Below, piece by piece: positions 23,847 through 31,347 of a DNA stretch of 64,000 nucleotides; position 1 is the first letter of the stretch, and every line of letters starts with the position of its first letter. This stretch comes from Streptomyces coacervatus (GTDB taxonomy: Bacteria; Actinomycetota; Actinomycetes; Streptomycetales; Streptomycetaceae): NCBI RefSeq assembly GCF_029223485.1, contig NZ_JARHTP010000011.1, positions 310,001-374,000 on the forward strand, in the 5' to 3' direction. The notes under the pieces were generated by a model. It was not told where the DNA came from. It made no database searches and saw only the letters and a list, made by a program, of their open reading frames with translations. A program made the position numbers and the translations under genes.

Positions 23847-24853
23847 CGACGACGCCCACCCCTGAGGCGCCCGCGTCCGGGGTGCCGCCGCTGACCCGTC
23901 CGGAAATGGGGCTCGCCGGGGTCGGTGCGCTCGCCGCTGCCGGAGTCGGCGCGCTCGGTCTGATCTCGTCCTTCGACGCTGTGTCGGCTGCCGCGCTGCG
24001 CTGGGGGTTCTCCGCTCCGTGGATGCTGCCGGTCGGTATCGATGTGGCCATTCCGGTGTTCACCGTCGCCAACCTGCTGTTGATCCGCATGGATATGGCG
24101 CTGGCCTGGGTGCGGTTCGTGCCCTGGGCCCTCACTCTGATCACCTGCGGGCTGAACATCGCGGCCGGTCATTCCCTGTCGGCCAAGGTCGCGCATGGCA
24201 CGATGCCGCTGCTGTGGGTGGTGTTCTCCGAGATCGGTGCGCACATCTACGCCGTGCGGATCGGCGCCGTGACCGGCCGCCGGATGGAGAAGATCCGGTT
24301 CTCCCGCTGGCTGCTCGCCTTCCCCTCCACCTTTGCGCTGTGGCGTCGCATGACGCTGTGGGAGGTCACCTCCTACTCCGAGGCGCTGGCGCGGGAGAAG
24401 GAACGGCAGTTGGCCCGCGCGGACCTGCGCGAGCGCTACGGCAAGAAGTGGCGTTCGAAGACCCCGCGGCGCGAGCGCGTGATGCTGCGCATGGGCGACC
24501 TCGCGCCCGCCGCTCTGCCGGTTGCCCCCGAGCCGCAGGCCCCGAAGGAGCCGGAAGCGCCGAAGCCCGAGGCTGCCAAGCCCGCGCGCAAGAGGCCGGT
24601 CAAGGACAAGGCCACCTCGCCGCAGCGCACGCCGGCCGAACTGCTCGCTGAAGCCCGCACGGTCACGGCCGAATGGCCCGACAGCCAGATCAACGGCGAG
24701 GCGCTGCGCAAGGCGCTGCACTGCGGCTCGGCTCCGGCCCGGCAGGTGCGGGATGCCCTGCTCGATGAGCGGGCCGCGGCATACCCCCTGTACTCCGTGG
24801 ACGCGCCCGACACCACGGTGTCCGGCGACGGTACCGAGGGGGTGGCCGCGTGA
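23843..24853 (+). CDS. DUF2637-type membrane protein
   Basis: 336 residues. Four to five hydrophobic segments in the first 170 residues (GLAGVGALAAAGVGALGLIS, WMLPVGIDVAIPVFTVANLLLI, WALTLITCGLNIAAGHSL, MPLLWVVFSEIGAHIYAV) form the DUF2637 domain common on Streptomyces conjugative elements. A basic cytoplasmic region follows, then a Pro/Ala/Lys-rich linker and a helical C-terminal part (TPAELLAEARTVTAEWPDSQINGEALRKAL) that looks like a DNA-binding helix bundle. Probably works with TraB in intramycelial spread. It overlaps its neighbours on both sides by 4 bases. Confidence 0.82.
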   Translation: MTTTPTPEAPASGVPPLTRPEMGLAGVGALAAAGVGALGLISSFDAVSAAALRWGFSAPWMLPVGIDVAIPVFTVANLLLIRMDMALAWVRFVPWALTLITCGLNIAAGHSLSAKVAHGTMPLLWVVFSEIGAHIYAVRIGAVTGRRMEKIRFSRWLLAFPSTFALWRRMTLWEVTSYSEALAREKERQLARADLRERYGKKWRSKTPRRERVMLRMGDLAPAALPVAPEPQAPKEPEAPKPEAAKPARKRPVKDKATSPQRTPAELLAEARTVTAEWPDSQINGEALRKALHCGSAPARQVRDALLDERAAAYPLYSVDAPDTTVSGDGTEGVAA

Positions 24854-25500
24854 ACACCCTGGCCACCATCCTGCTGTCCACGCTGCCCCTCGCCGCCGGG
24901 TGGTCGGTTCACGTGTGGTGGCTGCGCGGCTGCCTGAACACGGCCCGGCGTGACCCGCTCACCGGGTTACGCACCCGCGACGGCTTCACCCGCCGCGCCA
25001 CCGTCCTGCTCAAGGACCCGCGCGCGGTCGTGGTGCTGGCCGACGTCGACAGGTTCAAGCACATCAACGACACCCACGGGCACGCCGCCGGGGATGCCCT
25101 GTTGAAGGCGACGGCCGACCGGCTCGCCCACCACGTCGGCCGGTCCGGGGTCGCGGGGAGGCTCGGGGGCGATGAGTTCGCCGCCGTCCTTATTGACGAC
25201 CACGGCTCTGCGGCCGACCTGCTCGCCGTGCTGCACGGCGTGCTCGCCCGCCCCGTCGACGGCCAGGACCCCGCCGTGCACACCACGGTGTCGCTGGGCT
25301 GGGTGCGCGCCGCGGACTTCCCCGCCGACGACCTGTCCGGCCTGCTGCGGCGGGCGGATGAGGCGATGTACGCAGCCAAGCAGGCCCGCGCCGGAACCCG
25401 CCGCGCGGGGCTCGGCTGGCTGTTCGCCACCGTCACCGGCCGCCGTGCCGGCCGAACGGGCGCCCGCACGGACGTCCCGGTCGTGGGGGTGGCTGCCTGA
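24850..25500 (+). CDS. GGDEF-domain protein, probable diguanylate cyclase
   Basis: 216 residues. One N-terminal membrane helix (LATILLSTLPLAAGWSVHVW) and then a complete GGDEF domain: DPLTGLRTRDGF, DVDRFKHINDTHGHAAGD for metal and substrate, and the signature GGDEF at residues 106-110. The RxxD inhibitory site usually found five residues before GGDEF is not there, so product feedback would be absent. Cyclic di-GMP controls development in Streptomyces through BldD and RsiG-WhiG. A cyclase on a conjugative element could couple transfer to the life cycle. GTG start overlaps the preceding stop (GTGA). Confidence 0.88.
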   Translation: MNTLATILLSTLPLAAGWSVHVWWLRGCLNTARRDPLTGLRTRDGFTRRATVLLKDPRAVVVLADVDRFKHINDTHGHAAGDALLKATADRLAHHVGRSGVAGRLGGDEFAAVLIDDHGSAADLLAVLHGVLARPVDGQDPAVHTTVSLGWVRAADFPADDLSGLLRRADEAMYAAKQARAGTRRAGLGWLFATVTGRRAGRTGARTDVPVVGVAA

Positions 25501-25919
25501 TGGCCGCGTACGGCAAGTGCTTCGACCCGTCCGGCGTGCAGTTCGGGGTGCCCACGTTCCCGTGGCGGTTCGCCCCGGACGGCTACGCCACCCGCAGGCA
25601 GCTGCGGGAGCGCGGGTTACGGCCCGGCGGTCAGCCGGTCGCCGCACAGGTCATGCGGCAACACCGGGGCCGCAAGTCGGGAGTGCAGGTCGCCTACCTC
25701 TACCGCATCGACCTGGCCAAGCCCGTGCGGCCGATGACCTCCCGCAGGTGCGGCGCCCTCGCGCTGGCGATGCTCGCCCGCCGTACCTGCCCCAAGTGCC
25801 GGGTCGTCTACGGCTACTGCCTGCCGACCTCGCTCGGCATGTGCGTGCTGTGCGCCTACCCCGACAGCCCCACTGCTCCCGCTCCGACCGCCAACCACAC
25901 GTACCTGAAGGGGAGTTGA
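25500..25919 (+). CDS. AICE-associated basic protein with a C4 motif
   Basis: 139 residues, strongly basic. Two CxxC pairs near the C-terminus (TCPKC and MCVLC) may bind zinc. The middle has the RKSGVQVAYLYRIDLAKPVRPM segment. I recognise no named domain; proteins of this look occur in the same operon position on other Streptomyces elements. ATG 25500 overlaps the preceding stop (TGATG). Confidence 0.7.
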   Translation: MAAYGKCFDPSGVQFGVPTFPWRFAPDGYATRRQLRERGLRPGGQPVAAQVMRQHRGRKSGVQVAYLYRIDLAKPVRPMTSRRCGALALAMLARRTCPKCRVVYGYCLPTSLGMCVLCAYPDSPTAPAPTANHTYLKGS

Positions 25920-25921
25920 CC

Positions 25922-26239
25922 ATGGGCAAGCCCGATACCCGCCGCCTGGACCGCGAGATACAGCAGACCACCCGCAAGCTCGAAGCGGTCCGCAACGAGG
26001 AGATGTGGCCGCTGACCGGCCGCGAGCGGCGCGCTGTACTCACAGCCATGGCCGGTGGCTCCGTCAAGGTCGTGCGGGGCAAGAGCCCCGGTCGCGCCGA
26101 AAGGAAGCTGGAGACCGCGTGGAACGCGGTGCAGACCCGGCTGAACGCCGAGATCACCGCCTTGCAGAGCGAGCGGCAGCGGATCGTGAACGAGGCCGCC
26201 GCCGCGAAGGCCGCCAAGAAGTCCTCGGGGTGGTGGTGA
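25922..26239 (+). CDS. Small coiled-coil protein with a KKSSGWW tail
   Basis: 105 residues, mostly charged helix (RRLDREIQQTTRKLEAVRNEE; KLETAWNAVQTRLNAEITAL) with coiled-coil potential. It ends KAAKKSSGWW. The next small protein ends in nearly the same tail (KKKSSWW). The ATG has GGGGAG eight bases upstream. The function is unknown; the coupling suggests a role with the transfer proteins. Confidence 0.72.
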   Translation: MGKPDTRRLDREIQQTTRKLEAVRNEEMWPLTGRERRAVLTAMAGGSVKVVRGKSPGRAERKLETAWNAVQTRLNAEITALQSERQRIVNEAAAAKAAKKSSGWW

Positions 26240-26412
26240 CCATGGCCGCACGGGAGACGCCTCCGGGCGAGTGCCCGCAGTGCTGGCAGCACGCCCACGA
26301 CCGGAGCATCCACCGGCGCCTCAAGCCCCGCGAGGACTGCCAGCCGTGCCTGGACCACATGCACAACGGCTGCCCCTACCTCGTGCCCAAGAAGAAGTCG
26401 AGCTGGTGGTGA
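26236..26412 (+). CDS. Small Cys/His-rich protein with a KKKSSWW tail
   Basis: 58 residues from the GTG at 26236 (overlapping the preceding stop as GTGA), or 56 from the ATG at 26242. CPQC, CQPC, a further Cys and several His (HAHDRSIHRR, DHMHNGCPY) suggest a zinc-binding fold. It ends PKKKSSWW. Too short for family assignment. Last gene of the operon; leader copy 4 begins right after its stop. Confidence 0.68.
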   Translation: MTMAARETPPGECPQCWQHAHDRSIHRRLKPREDCQPCLDHMHNGCPYLVPKKKSSWW

Positions 26413-26414
26413 CC

Positions 26415-26542
26415 GCGCCGCAGTCCGGCGCCCGCACCCGCGTCTGATCTCCCCGCAACGATCCGGCGGGGCCGGTCCGCTCACCTCCTACAGCGACGGA
26501 CCGGCCTCGCCATTCCTTACACCAGAAGTGGAAGGACTCTCA
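26415..26542 (+). ncRNA. Structured leader RNA, copy 4 (before traB)
   Basis: The most diverged copy. Hairpin B-like GCGCCG-CAGTC-CGGCGC at 26415-26431. Hairpin C has a 10-bp perfect stem (26470-26479 and 26497-26506), extendable to 14 pairs with one G-U (26466-26510), and the loop CTCACCTCCTACAGCGA with the same CTCACC core. TTCC (26513-26516) matches GGAA of the GGAAGG ribosome binding site (26530-26535), a compensatory change against CTCC/GGAG of the other copies. The GTG start is at 26543. Confidence 0.55.
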
Positions 26543-28759
26543 GTGAACCAGCCCGACGACAACGAACTGTTCAACCGGCTCGAAGCCGAGATGAACGCCG
26601 ACTCCCGCCCCGACTCGGGGGGCGAGGTAGTCGACCTCGACAAGGCCCGATCCGCCCGCACCGGATCGGCTGCCCCGACTGCCGACCCGATGCCCGACTC
26701 CCGCCCGACCGAGTCGGCCGATTCGGACGATGAGGAGTCGGCCGACTCGGTCGCCCGACCGGTCGACCGGCCCGACCTTCCGGCGCCGGGTATCACCACC
26801 TACAAGCGTCGGCCGATCCTGCCGACCTGGCTGACTTCCAAGCCGGGCTTCGTGTCGACCACGCAGCGGGCGGCAAGCAACGCCTTCTACGCCACCGCCT
26901 TCCACGGCATCCGCACCCCCTGGTACGCCCTCCAGCTCACCCTCAACTCGCCGCGCGGCGGGGCCCGCTTCGTGCGGGACACCAACCGGTGGGTGTGGGA
27001 TGCCGAGGGCGCCCCGCTGCGCGAGTACGAGGTGCGCAGGGAGAACACCGCCGAATACCTGAAGCTGTCGCGGCAGCGCGACGGACGGGTGCGACTGCGC
27101 GTGCTGGTCACCACGGTGGCGCTCGTCTTCGGCACCGCGTTCGCCCTGACCCTGTACGTCATGGCCCCGGGATGGCTGGGGGTGCTGGCTGCCGCCGCGG
27201 TACTGGCATGCGGGTTCTGGGGTTCCCCGCAGGATCATCCCGTGATCGGGCCCGCGGTGCTGAAGACCGAAATCCAGAAGCTCACCGGGCCGATCGTGCT
27301 GCGCGCGCTGGACAACATCGGCAACCCGAAACTGACGGCCGCCATCAAGAAGGGCGGCGACATGAACGGGATGCGCTTCACCTCCGAGATCACCCGCGAC
27401 GGCCCCGGCTACCGCGCCGACTTGGACCTTCCCTGGGGTGTGACCCCGGAGGACATCATGGAGGCCCGTAAGCCGCTCGCCTCCGGGCTGCGCCGCAAGG
27501 TCGGCTGTGTGTGGCCGTCGGCCGACCCGACGGAGCACGAGGGCCGGCTGATTCTGTGGGTGGGCGACAAGCCCATGAACGAGACCACCAAGCCCGCCTG
27601 GCCGCTGCTGAAGTCGGGCAGCGTGGACCTGTTCCGGCCGGTCGTGTTCGGCAACGACCAGCGCATGGCCGACGTGTCCGTGACCCTCATGTTCGCGTCC
27701 GTGGTGGTCGGGTCCATCCCGCGTATGGGCAAGACGTTCCTGATGCGGCTGTTCCTGCTCATCGCCGCCCTGGACCCGCGCGCGGCGCTGTACGCGTTCG
27801 ACTTCAAGGGCACCGGCGACTTCGGCGCCCTGGAGCCGGTCTGCCACCGCTACCGGGCCGGAGACGAGGACGAGGACATCCTCTACGTCCTCGAATCGCT
27901 GCGGGAGCTGCGGGCGGAGCTGCGCCGGCGGGCGAAGGTCATCAAGTCCCTGCCGCGCTCGCGCTGCCCGGAATCGAAGGTCACCCCGGAGCTGGCCAAC
28001 GACAAGTCGCTCGGTCTGCACCCGATCGTCGCCGGATTCGATGAGTGCCAGGTCCCCTTCGAGCACGAGAAGTACGGCGCGGAAATCGAGGAAATCGCCA
28101 CCGATCTGGGCAAGCGCGGTCCGGCGCTGGGCATGGTGGCGCTGTTCGGCACGCAGCGCCCGGACGCCAAGTCGCTGCCCACCGGCATCAGCGCCAACGC
28201 GGTGCTGCGGTTCTGCCTGAAGGTCATGGGGCAGCCCGCCAACGACATGGTGCTCGGCACGTCGATGTACAAGGCCGGATACCGGGCCACGATGTTCTCC
28301 CGCTCCGACCGCGGGATTTGCTGGATGGCCGGTGAGGGCGACGACCCGCGCATCGTCGCGAGCGCGTTCGTGGACGCGGTCGGCGCCGAGCAGGTGGTCG
28401 CCCGCGCCCGCCAGATGCGCGAGGCATACGGCAACATCACCGGCCACGCCATCGGCGAGAGCCCCGAGAGCGGCGAGCCCGCTTTCGACCTGCTCGCCGA
28501 CATCCTCAAGGTCGTCCCGGCCGATGAGGACAAGGTGTGGAACGAGAAGGTCGCCGCCCGCCTCGCCACGCTGCGCCCGGAGATCTACGGCGGCTGGAAG
28601 GCCGAGACGGTCACCACGAACCTGCGCCCGCACAACATCAGCGCGCAGGACGTGTGGGGCACCACCGACAAGGGCAAGGGCACCACCCGCCGCGGCATCG
28701 CCCGCGCCGACCTCACCACTGCCATCACCCAGCGTGACGGAAAGCGGTCCGGAGGCTGA
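26543..28759 (+). CDS. traB: TraB/FtsK-SpoIIIE-type DNA translocase for conjugation
   Basis: 738 residues. Conjugative DNA pump of the Streptomyces kind: a hexameric motor that moves double-stranded DNA between hyphae. Acidic N-terminus, then two membrane helices around residues 195-235 (VLVTTVALVFGTAFALTLYVM; LGVLAAAAVLACGFWG). The ATPase domain has the family's variant Walker A VGSIPRMGKT (Lys397), RAALYAFDFKGTGDF, a Walker B-like HPIVAGFDECQ and a sensor segment ALFGTQRPDAKSLP. The C-terminal part (EIYGGWKAETVTTNL) may be the winged helix that reads the transfer site. The GTG at 26543 follows GGAAGG and leader copy 4; an in-frame GTG at 26528 would place the ribosome binding site inside the gene. 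Confidence 0.93.
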   Translation: MNQPDDNELFNRLEAEMNADSRPDSGGEVVDLDKARSARTGSAAPTADPMPDSRPTESADSDDEESADSVARPVDRPDLPAPGITTYKRRPILPTWLTSKPGFVSTTQRAASNAFYATAFHGIRTPWYALQLTLNSPRGGARFVRDTNRWVWDAEGAPLREYEVRRENTAEYLKLSRQRDGRVRLRVLVTTVALVFGTAFALTLYVMAPGWLGVLAAAAVLACGFWGSPQDHPVIGPAVLKTEIQKLTGPIVLRALDNIGNPKLTAAIKKGGDMNGMRFTSEITRDGPGYRADLDLPWGVTPEDIMEARKPLASGLRRKVGCVWPSADPTEHEGRLILWVGDKPMNETTKPAWPLLKSGSVDLFRPVVFGNDQRMADVSVTLMFASVVVGSIPRMGKTFLMRLFLLIAALDPRAALYAFDFKGTGDFGALEPVCHRYRAGDEDEDILYVLESLRELRAELRRRAKVIKSLPRSRCPESKVTPELANDKSLGLHPIVAGFDECQVPFEHEKYGAEIEEIATDLGKRGPALGMVALFGTQRPDAKSLPTGISANAVLRFCLKVMGQPANDMVLGTSMYKAGYRATMFSRSDRGICWMAGEGDDPRIVASAFVDAVGAEQVVARARQMREAYGNITGHAIGESPESGEPAFDLLADILKVVPADEDKVWNEKVAARLATLRPEIYGGWKAETVTTNLRPHNISAQDVWGTTDKGKGTTRRGIARADLTTAITQRDGKRSGG

Positions 28760-28768
28760 CCGCGTACG

Positions 28769-28858
28769 GGTGCTAGGTCTAGCAGCCTGCGCTGCTAGAC
28801 CTAGCACCCCTACTAGCACCCCATACCGGCCCTGATCAGCAACCTCGCACCTAGCATC
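28769..28858. repeat. CTAGCACC repeats with a 15-bp hairpin after traB, candidate clt
   Basis: A perfect hairpin (arms 28771-28785 and 28792-28806, loop CCTGCG) starts 11 bases after the traB stop. The 8-mer CTAGCACC occurs at 28769-28776 (minus strand), 28801-28808 and 28813-28820, with one-mismatch copies at 28779-28786, 28791-28798 (minus) and 28851-28858. TraB proteins are known to bind 8-bp repeats in a clt locus next to traB, so this is a candidate. It could also simply be the traB terminator. Confidence 0.6.
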
Positions 28859-28900
28859 CGACCTGCGAGAACGCCGGAAATCCCGCCTGGAAGGCACCTC

Positions 28901-29182
28901 ATGACCCTCCTTCTCCTTGCTGGCGCCTGCCTGCTCGCCGTCACTCTCGGTTACGTGAGTCTGTGTCGGGCGAGCCCGTACGGCGACTGCCGCAAGTGCC
29001 GCGGCTTCGGCTTCGCGATGAAGACCGACCGCAAGGGCCGCATCAAGCGGGGCAAGGACTGCCGCCGCTGCAAGGGCCTCGGCAAGCGCATACGCGTCGG
29101 CCGGCACCTCTACAACCTCTGGCTGCACGTCTACCGCGACGGCAGCGACACCCCCGCCAAGACACCTGCCTCGAAGGGATAG
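28901..29182 (+). CDS. Membrane-anchored DnaJ-type zinc-finger protein
   Basis: 93 residues. An N-terminal membrane helix (LLLLAGACLLAVTLGYVSL) is followed by two CxxCxGxG motifs, CRKCRGFG and CRRCKGLG, separated by 17 residues: the cysteine-rich hairpin of DnaJ. A basic tail follows. No J-domain. The ATG has GGAAGG eight bases upstream. First of four small genes after traB; such genes on Streptomyces plasmids affect spread (spd). Confidence 0.75.
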   Translation: MTLLLLAGACLLAVTLGYVSLCRASPYGDCRKCRGFGFAMKTDRKGRIKRGKDCRRCKGLGKRIRVGRHLYNLWLHVYRDGSDTPAKTPASKG

Positions 29183-29186
29183 CCCG

Positions 29187-29375
29187 ATGGCCGTCACCGT
29201 CTCCCTGGTCGCCCTGTTCGGCCTGGTCCTGTTCTTCCTGCTGCGCTCCAACAGCCTCGGCTACGGCTCCGCGTTCGTCGCCGTGATGTTCGGCTTCTAC
29301 CTCGCTTCCACCGGCGCCTCCGAGCCGGTGAACGAGCTGACCGCCGCCGTCGTCCATGCCCTCGGCAAGATCTAG
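29187..29375 (+). CDS. Small two-TM membrane protein, spread-type
   Basis: 62 residues. Two hydrophobic segments: VSLVALFGLVLFFLL and SAFVAVMFGFYLAST, then a short C-terminal helix. Starts 4 bases after the preceding stop. Similar in size and place to Spd proteins, which help plasmid DNA spread across septa; assignment is by context only. Confidence 0.7.
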   Translation: MAVTVSLVALFGLVLFFLLRSNSLGYGSAFVAVMFGFYLASTGASEPVNELTAAVVHALGKI

Positions 29376-29385
29376 GAGCCCCGCC

Positions 29386-29991
29386 ATGAAGGAACCCATC
29401 GTCGCGCGGCACTGGCTGGCCATCACCGCGCCCAAGGCCGCGCCCGCCATCGCCACCACGACCGTGCTCGCGCTGGCCCGGATCTGGAACGCCAACGGCG
29501 CCGAACACTCCGTCCCCAACGCCGCGTTGATGACCGTCCTGTCCGCCGGGGCCGCCGCCGCAGGCATCTGCGCGGGCAGCCACACCGGAGACAGCACCCT
29601 CGTCGGGACCGCGTTCGCAGCCTCCGGCGCGCTCGCCTTCGCGGGCGTGGCCGGATACACCGACGGACTGCCGCTGCCCCTGCTGCTGTGGTCCCTGGCC
29701 ACCGCCGGCGCCTACGGACTCGCCGCCCGCTACTGGCGCACCGACCGCCGCGAGCGCGTCGCCCATGAGCGGGACATGACCGAGCGGCGCGAGGAACACG
29801 CCCACATCGAACGCGTCGAGACCCTCCGCGCCACTACCCAGGTTGAGGTGGCTCGCACCGGCGCCGCCTACGCCGAACAGCTCGCGCAGGCGCTCGTCAC
29901 CCGCGCCGCGCTGCCCGGCTTCGACCCCACCGCCCTTGAGCGCGCGGGCCTGCCCGCGCTCCCGTCCGGCGACCTGCGCAAGGAGCACTGA
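29386..29991 (+). CDS. SpdB-like membrane protein
   Basis: 201 residues. Three hydrophobic segments in the first 125 residues (APAIATTTVLALARIW, AALMTVLSAGAAAAGICAG, LPLLLWSLATAGAYGLAARY) and then a long charged helix (RRERVAHERDMTERREEHAHIERVETLR) with coiled-coil character. Integral-membrane proteins of this kind (SpdB) bind DNA and assist TraB in intramycelial spread. The ATG has AGGAG seven bases upstream. Confidence 0.72.
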   Translation: MKEPIVARHWLAITAPKAAPAIATTTVLALARIWNANGAEHSVPNAALMTVLSAGAAAAGICAGSHTGDSTLVGTAFAASGALAFAGVAGYTDGLPLPLLLWSLATAGAYGLAARYWRTDRRERVAHERDMTERREEHAHIERVETLRATTQVEVARTGAAYAEQLAQALVTRAALPGFDPTALERAGLPALPSGDLRKEH

Positions 29992-29993
29992 CC

Positions 29994-30389
29994 ATGGCCA
30001 ACGGCCAGACGGACCCGGTCCGGCACCCCCGCAAAGCGGCTGAGGCGGTCCGCGCCTTCAACCGTGCCACCCTGCCCGCCCGCGACGGGCGCCCCGGCAT
30101 CGCCTACCCGGGCACCGTGTACCGCGCCATCGGGGCCTTCACCCCGCTCGCGCACCGGCTGCCGCAAGCCTTCGATCAGATCGCCATGGCGCTGGCCGAC
30201 CTCCACAAGGCCGGACACCTCACCGCCGACCACGGCACCCCTGCCCAGCACACCGCCGCCGCCTGCGCGGCCCTGCGTGAGGCGGAACGGCACGCGATCG
30301 CGATGACCGAGGCCCTGGAACGCGCCCACAGCGCCTCCAGTCCGCTCGGCTACAGCGGCCCGATCGACGACACCGACGACGACCTGTAG
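29994..30389 (+). CDS. AICE protein of unknown function
   Basis: 131 residues, helical. The middle reads PGTVYRAIGAFTPLAHRLPQAFDQIAMALADLHKAGHL, and HTAAACAALREAERHAIAMTEALERAH follows. It resembles small proteins seen beside spd genes on other elements. It starts 2 bases after the preceding stop and ends just before leader copy 3. Function not known. Confidence 0.7.
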   Translation: MANGQTDPVRHPRKAAEAVRAFNRATLPARDGRPGIAYPGTVYRAIGAFTPLAHRLPQAFDQIAMALADLHKAGHLTADHGTPAQHTAAACAALREAERHAIAMTEALERAHSASSPLGYSGPIDDTDDDL

Positions 30390-30395
30390 CTACGC

Positions 30396-30475
30396 CCGGG
30401 GCGGGCGCCGTCTCACCACAAGCCTGCGCCCGCCCCGGTTCTCCAGTCCCTCCAAGAGAGCAGGAGACCTCCAGC
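30396..30475 (+). ncRNA. Structured leader RNA, copy 3 (before the replication operon)
   Basis: Hairpin C has a 13-bp stem (30396-30408 and 30426-30438) and the loop CGTCTCACCACAAGCCT. Compared with copies 1 and 2 three stem pairs changed on both sides (A-U to G-C, A-U to G-C, U-A to G-C) while the loop kept CGTCTCACCA and GCCT. The linker TCCAGTCCCTCCA is identical. CTCC at 30450-30453 can pair with GGAG at 30463-30466; start ATG at 30476. No T-arm-like hairpin or hairpin B is seen. Confidence 0.65.
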
Positions 30476-31345
30476 ATGACCCAACGAGCGTCATTCGGCG
30501 AGGGCCGCTCAGCCCAAACCACCCCTTCGTGCACCGCGCTGGAACTCGCCTCCGTCGGCATGCCGGTGCTGCCCCTACGGCAGGGAAAGGTGCCGTTCGG
30601 GAACTGCCGCGCGTGCGCCAAGAACGCCTGCGGCGGACGGCCGAACATGAAGAACGCAGGCCCCTGCCAGTGCCCCGGCATCTGCCACGCATGGGCCGCC
30701 GCCACCACCGACCCCGACGTCATCACCTCCCCGGCATGGGCTGCGGCGTGGCGTCAGGCCGTCTGCGTCGGCTACCACCCCGGCGGCGCAGGACTGACCG
30801 TGGTCGACCTCGACAACCCGGCGGCCATCACCTGGGCACGCGAGACCCTGCCCGCCACCCGCACCGTGCCCACCACGCGCGGCCAGCACTGGCTCTACCA
30901 GGGCGTCATGCCCTCGCACAACGCCGTGCGGCCCGGCGTGGACATCAAGTCGGCCATGGCGTACGCCCGTTGGCTCGGTCCCGGCACCGGAGCCATGACC
31001 GCCCTGCCGGAGGCCGTGCGCGCGCTGGCCGTGAAGGAACCCCCGGCCCGGCCGGCGCCGCAGACCCTCGCTGTTCCCGCCGGGGGCGGGGAGTGCCGTC
31101 ACCGCACGCCCACCTACCTGGAGCGTGGCATCGCCATGGCGGAGCAGCGCATCAGCGAAGCCCGCAGCGCGATCCACGCCACCGTCTACCGCACCTTCCT
31201 CGCCGTGCTGTCCGCCCACGGCCGGTGCGGCTGCCTCACCGACGACCACATCGCGCGGCTGTTCACCGCCGCGCAGGCCAAGGGCGAATCGCCCCGGCAC
31301 TGCACCGACGCGTGGGCCAACGCCCGCACCAGGTTGGGACTGTAG
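30476..31345 (+). CDS. Prim-Pol type replication primase/polymerase
   Basis: 289 residues, bifunctional DNA primase/polymerase fold. The catalytic DLD is in LTVVDLDNPAAI, the conserved histidine in TTRGQHWLYQG and the third acidic site in VRPGVDIKSAMAYARW. A cysteine-rich insertion near residues 40-65 (CRACAKNACGG ... CQCPGICH) probably binds zinc. AICEs use RepSA, RepAM or Prim-Pol initiators; this is the Prim-Pol (RepPP) kind. It is encoded just before the ATPase gene (2 bases apart) and after leader copy 3. Confidence 0.88.
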   Translation: MTQRASFGEGRSAQTTPSCTALELASVGMPVLPLRQGKVPFGNCRACAKNACGGRPNMKNAGPCQCPGICHAWAAATTDPDVITSPAWAAAWRQAVCVGYHPGGAGLTVVDLDNPAAITWARETLPATRTVPTTRGQHWLYQGVMPSHNAVRPGVDIKSAMAYARWLGPGTGAMTALPEAVRALAVKEPPARPAPQTLAVPAGGGECRHRTPTYLERGIAMAEQRISEARSAIHATVYRTFLAVLSAHGRCGCLTDDHIARLFTAAQAKGESPRHCTDAWANARTRLGL

Positions 31346-31347
31346 CC

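Noticed and set aside
28844..28869. Fifth leader-like hairpin (CTCGCA...TGCGAG) 31 bases before the zinc-finger gene at 28901
   Set aside because: The distance to the start fits, but the stem has only six pairs and the loop lacks CTCACC, so it is not counted as a member of the leader family.
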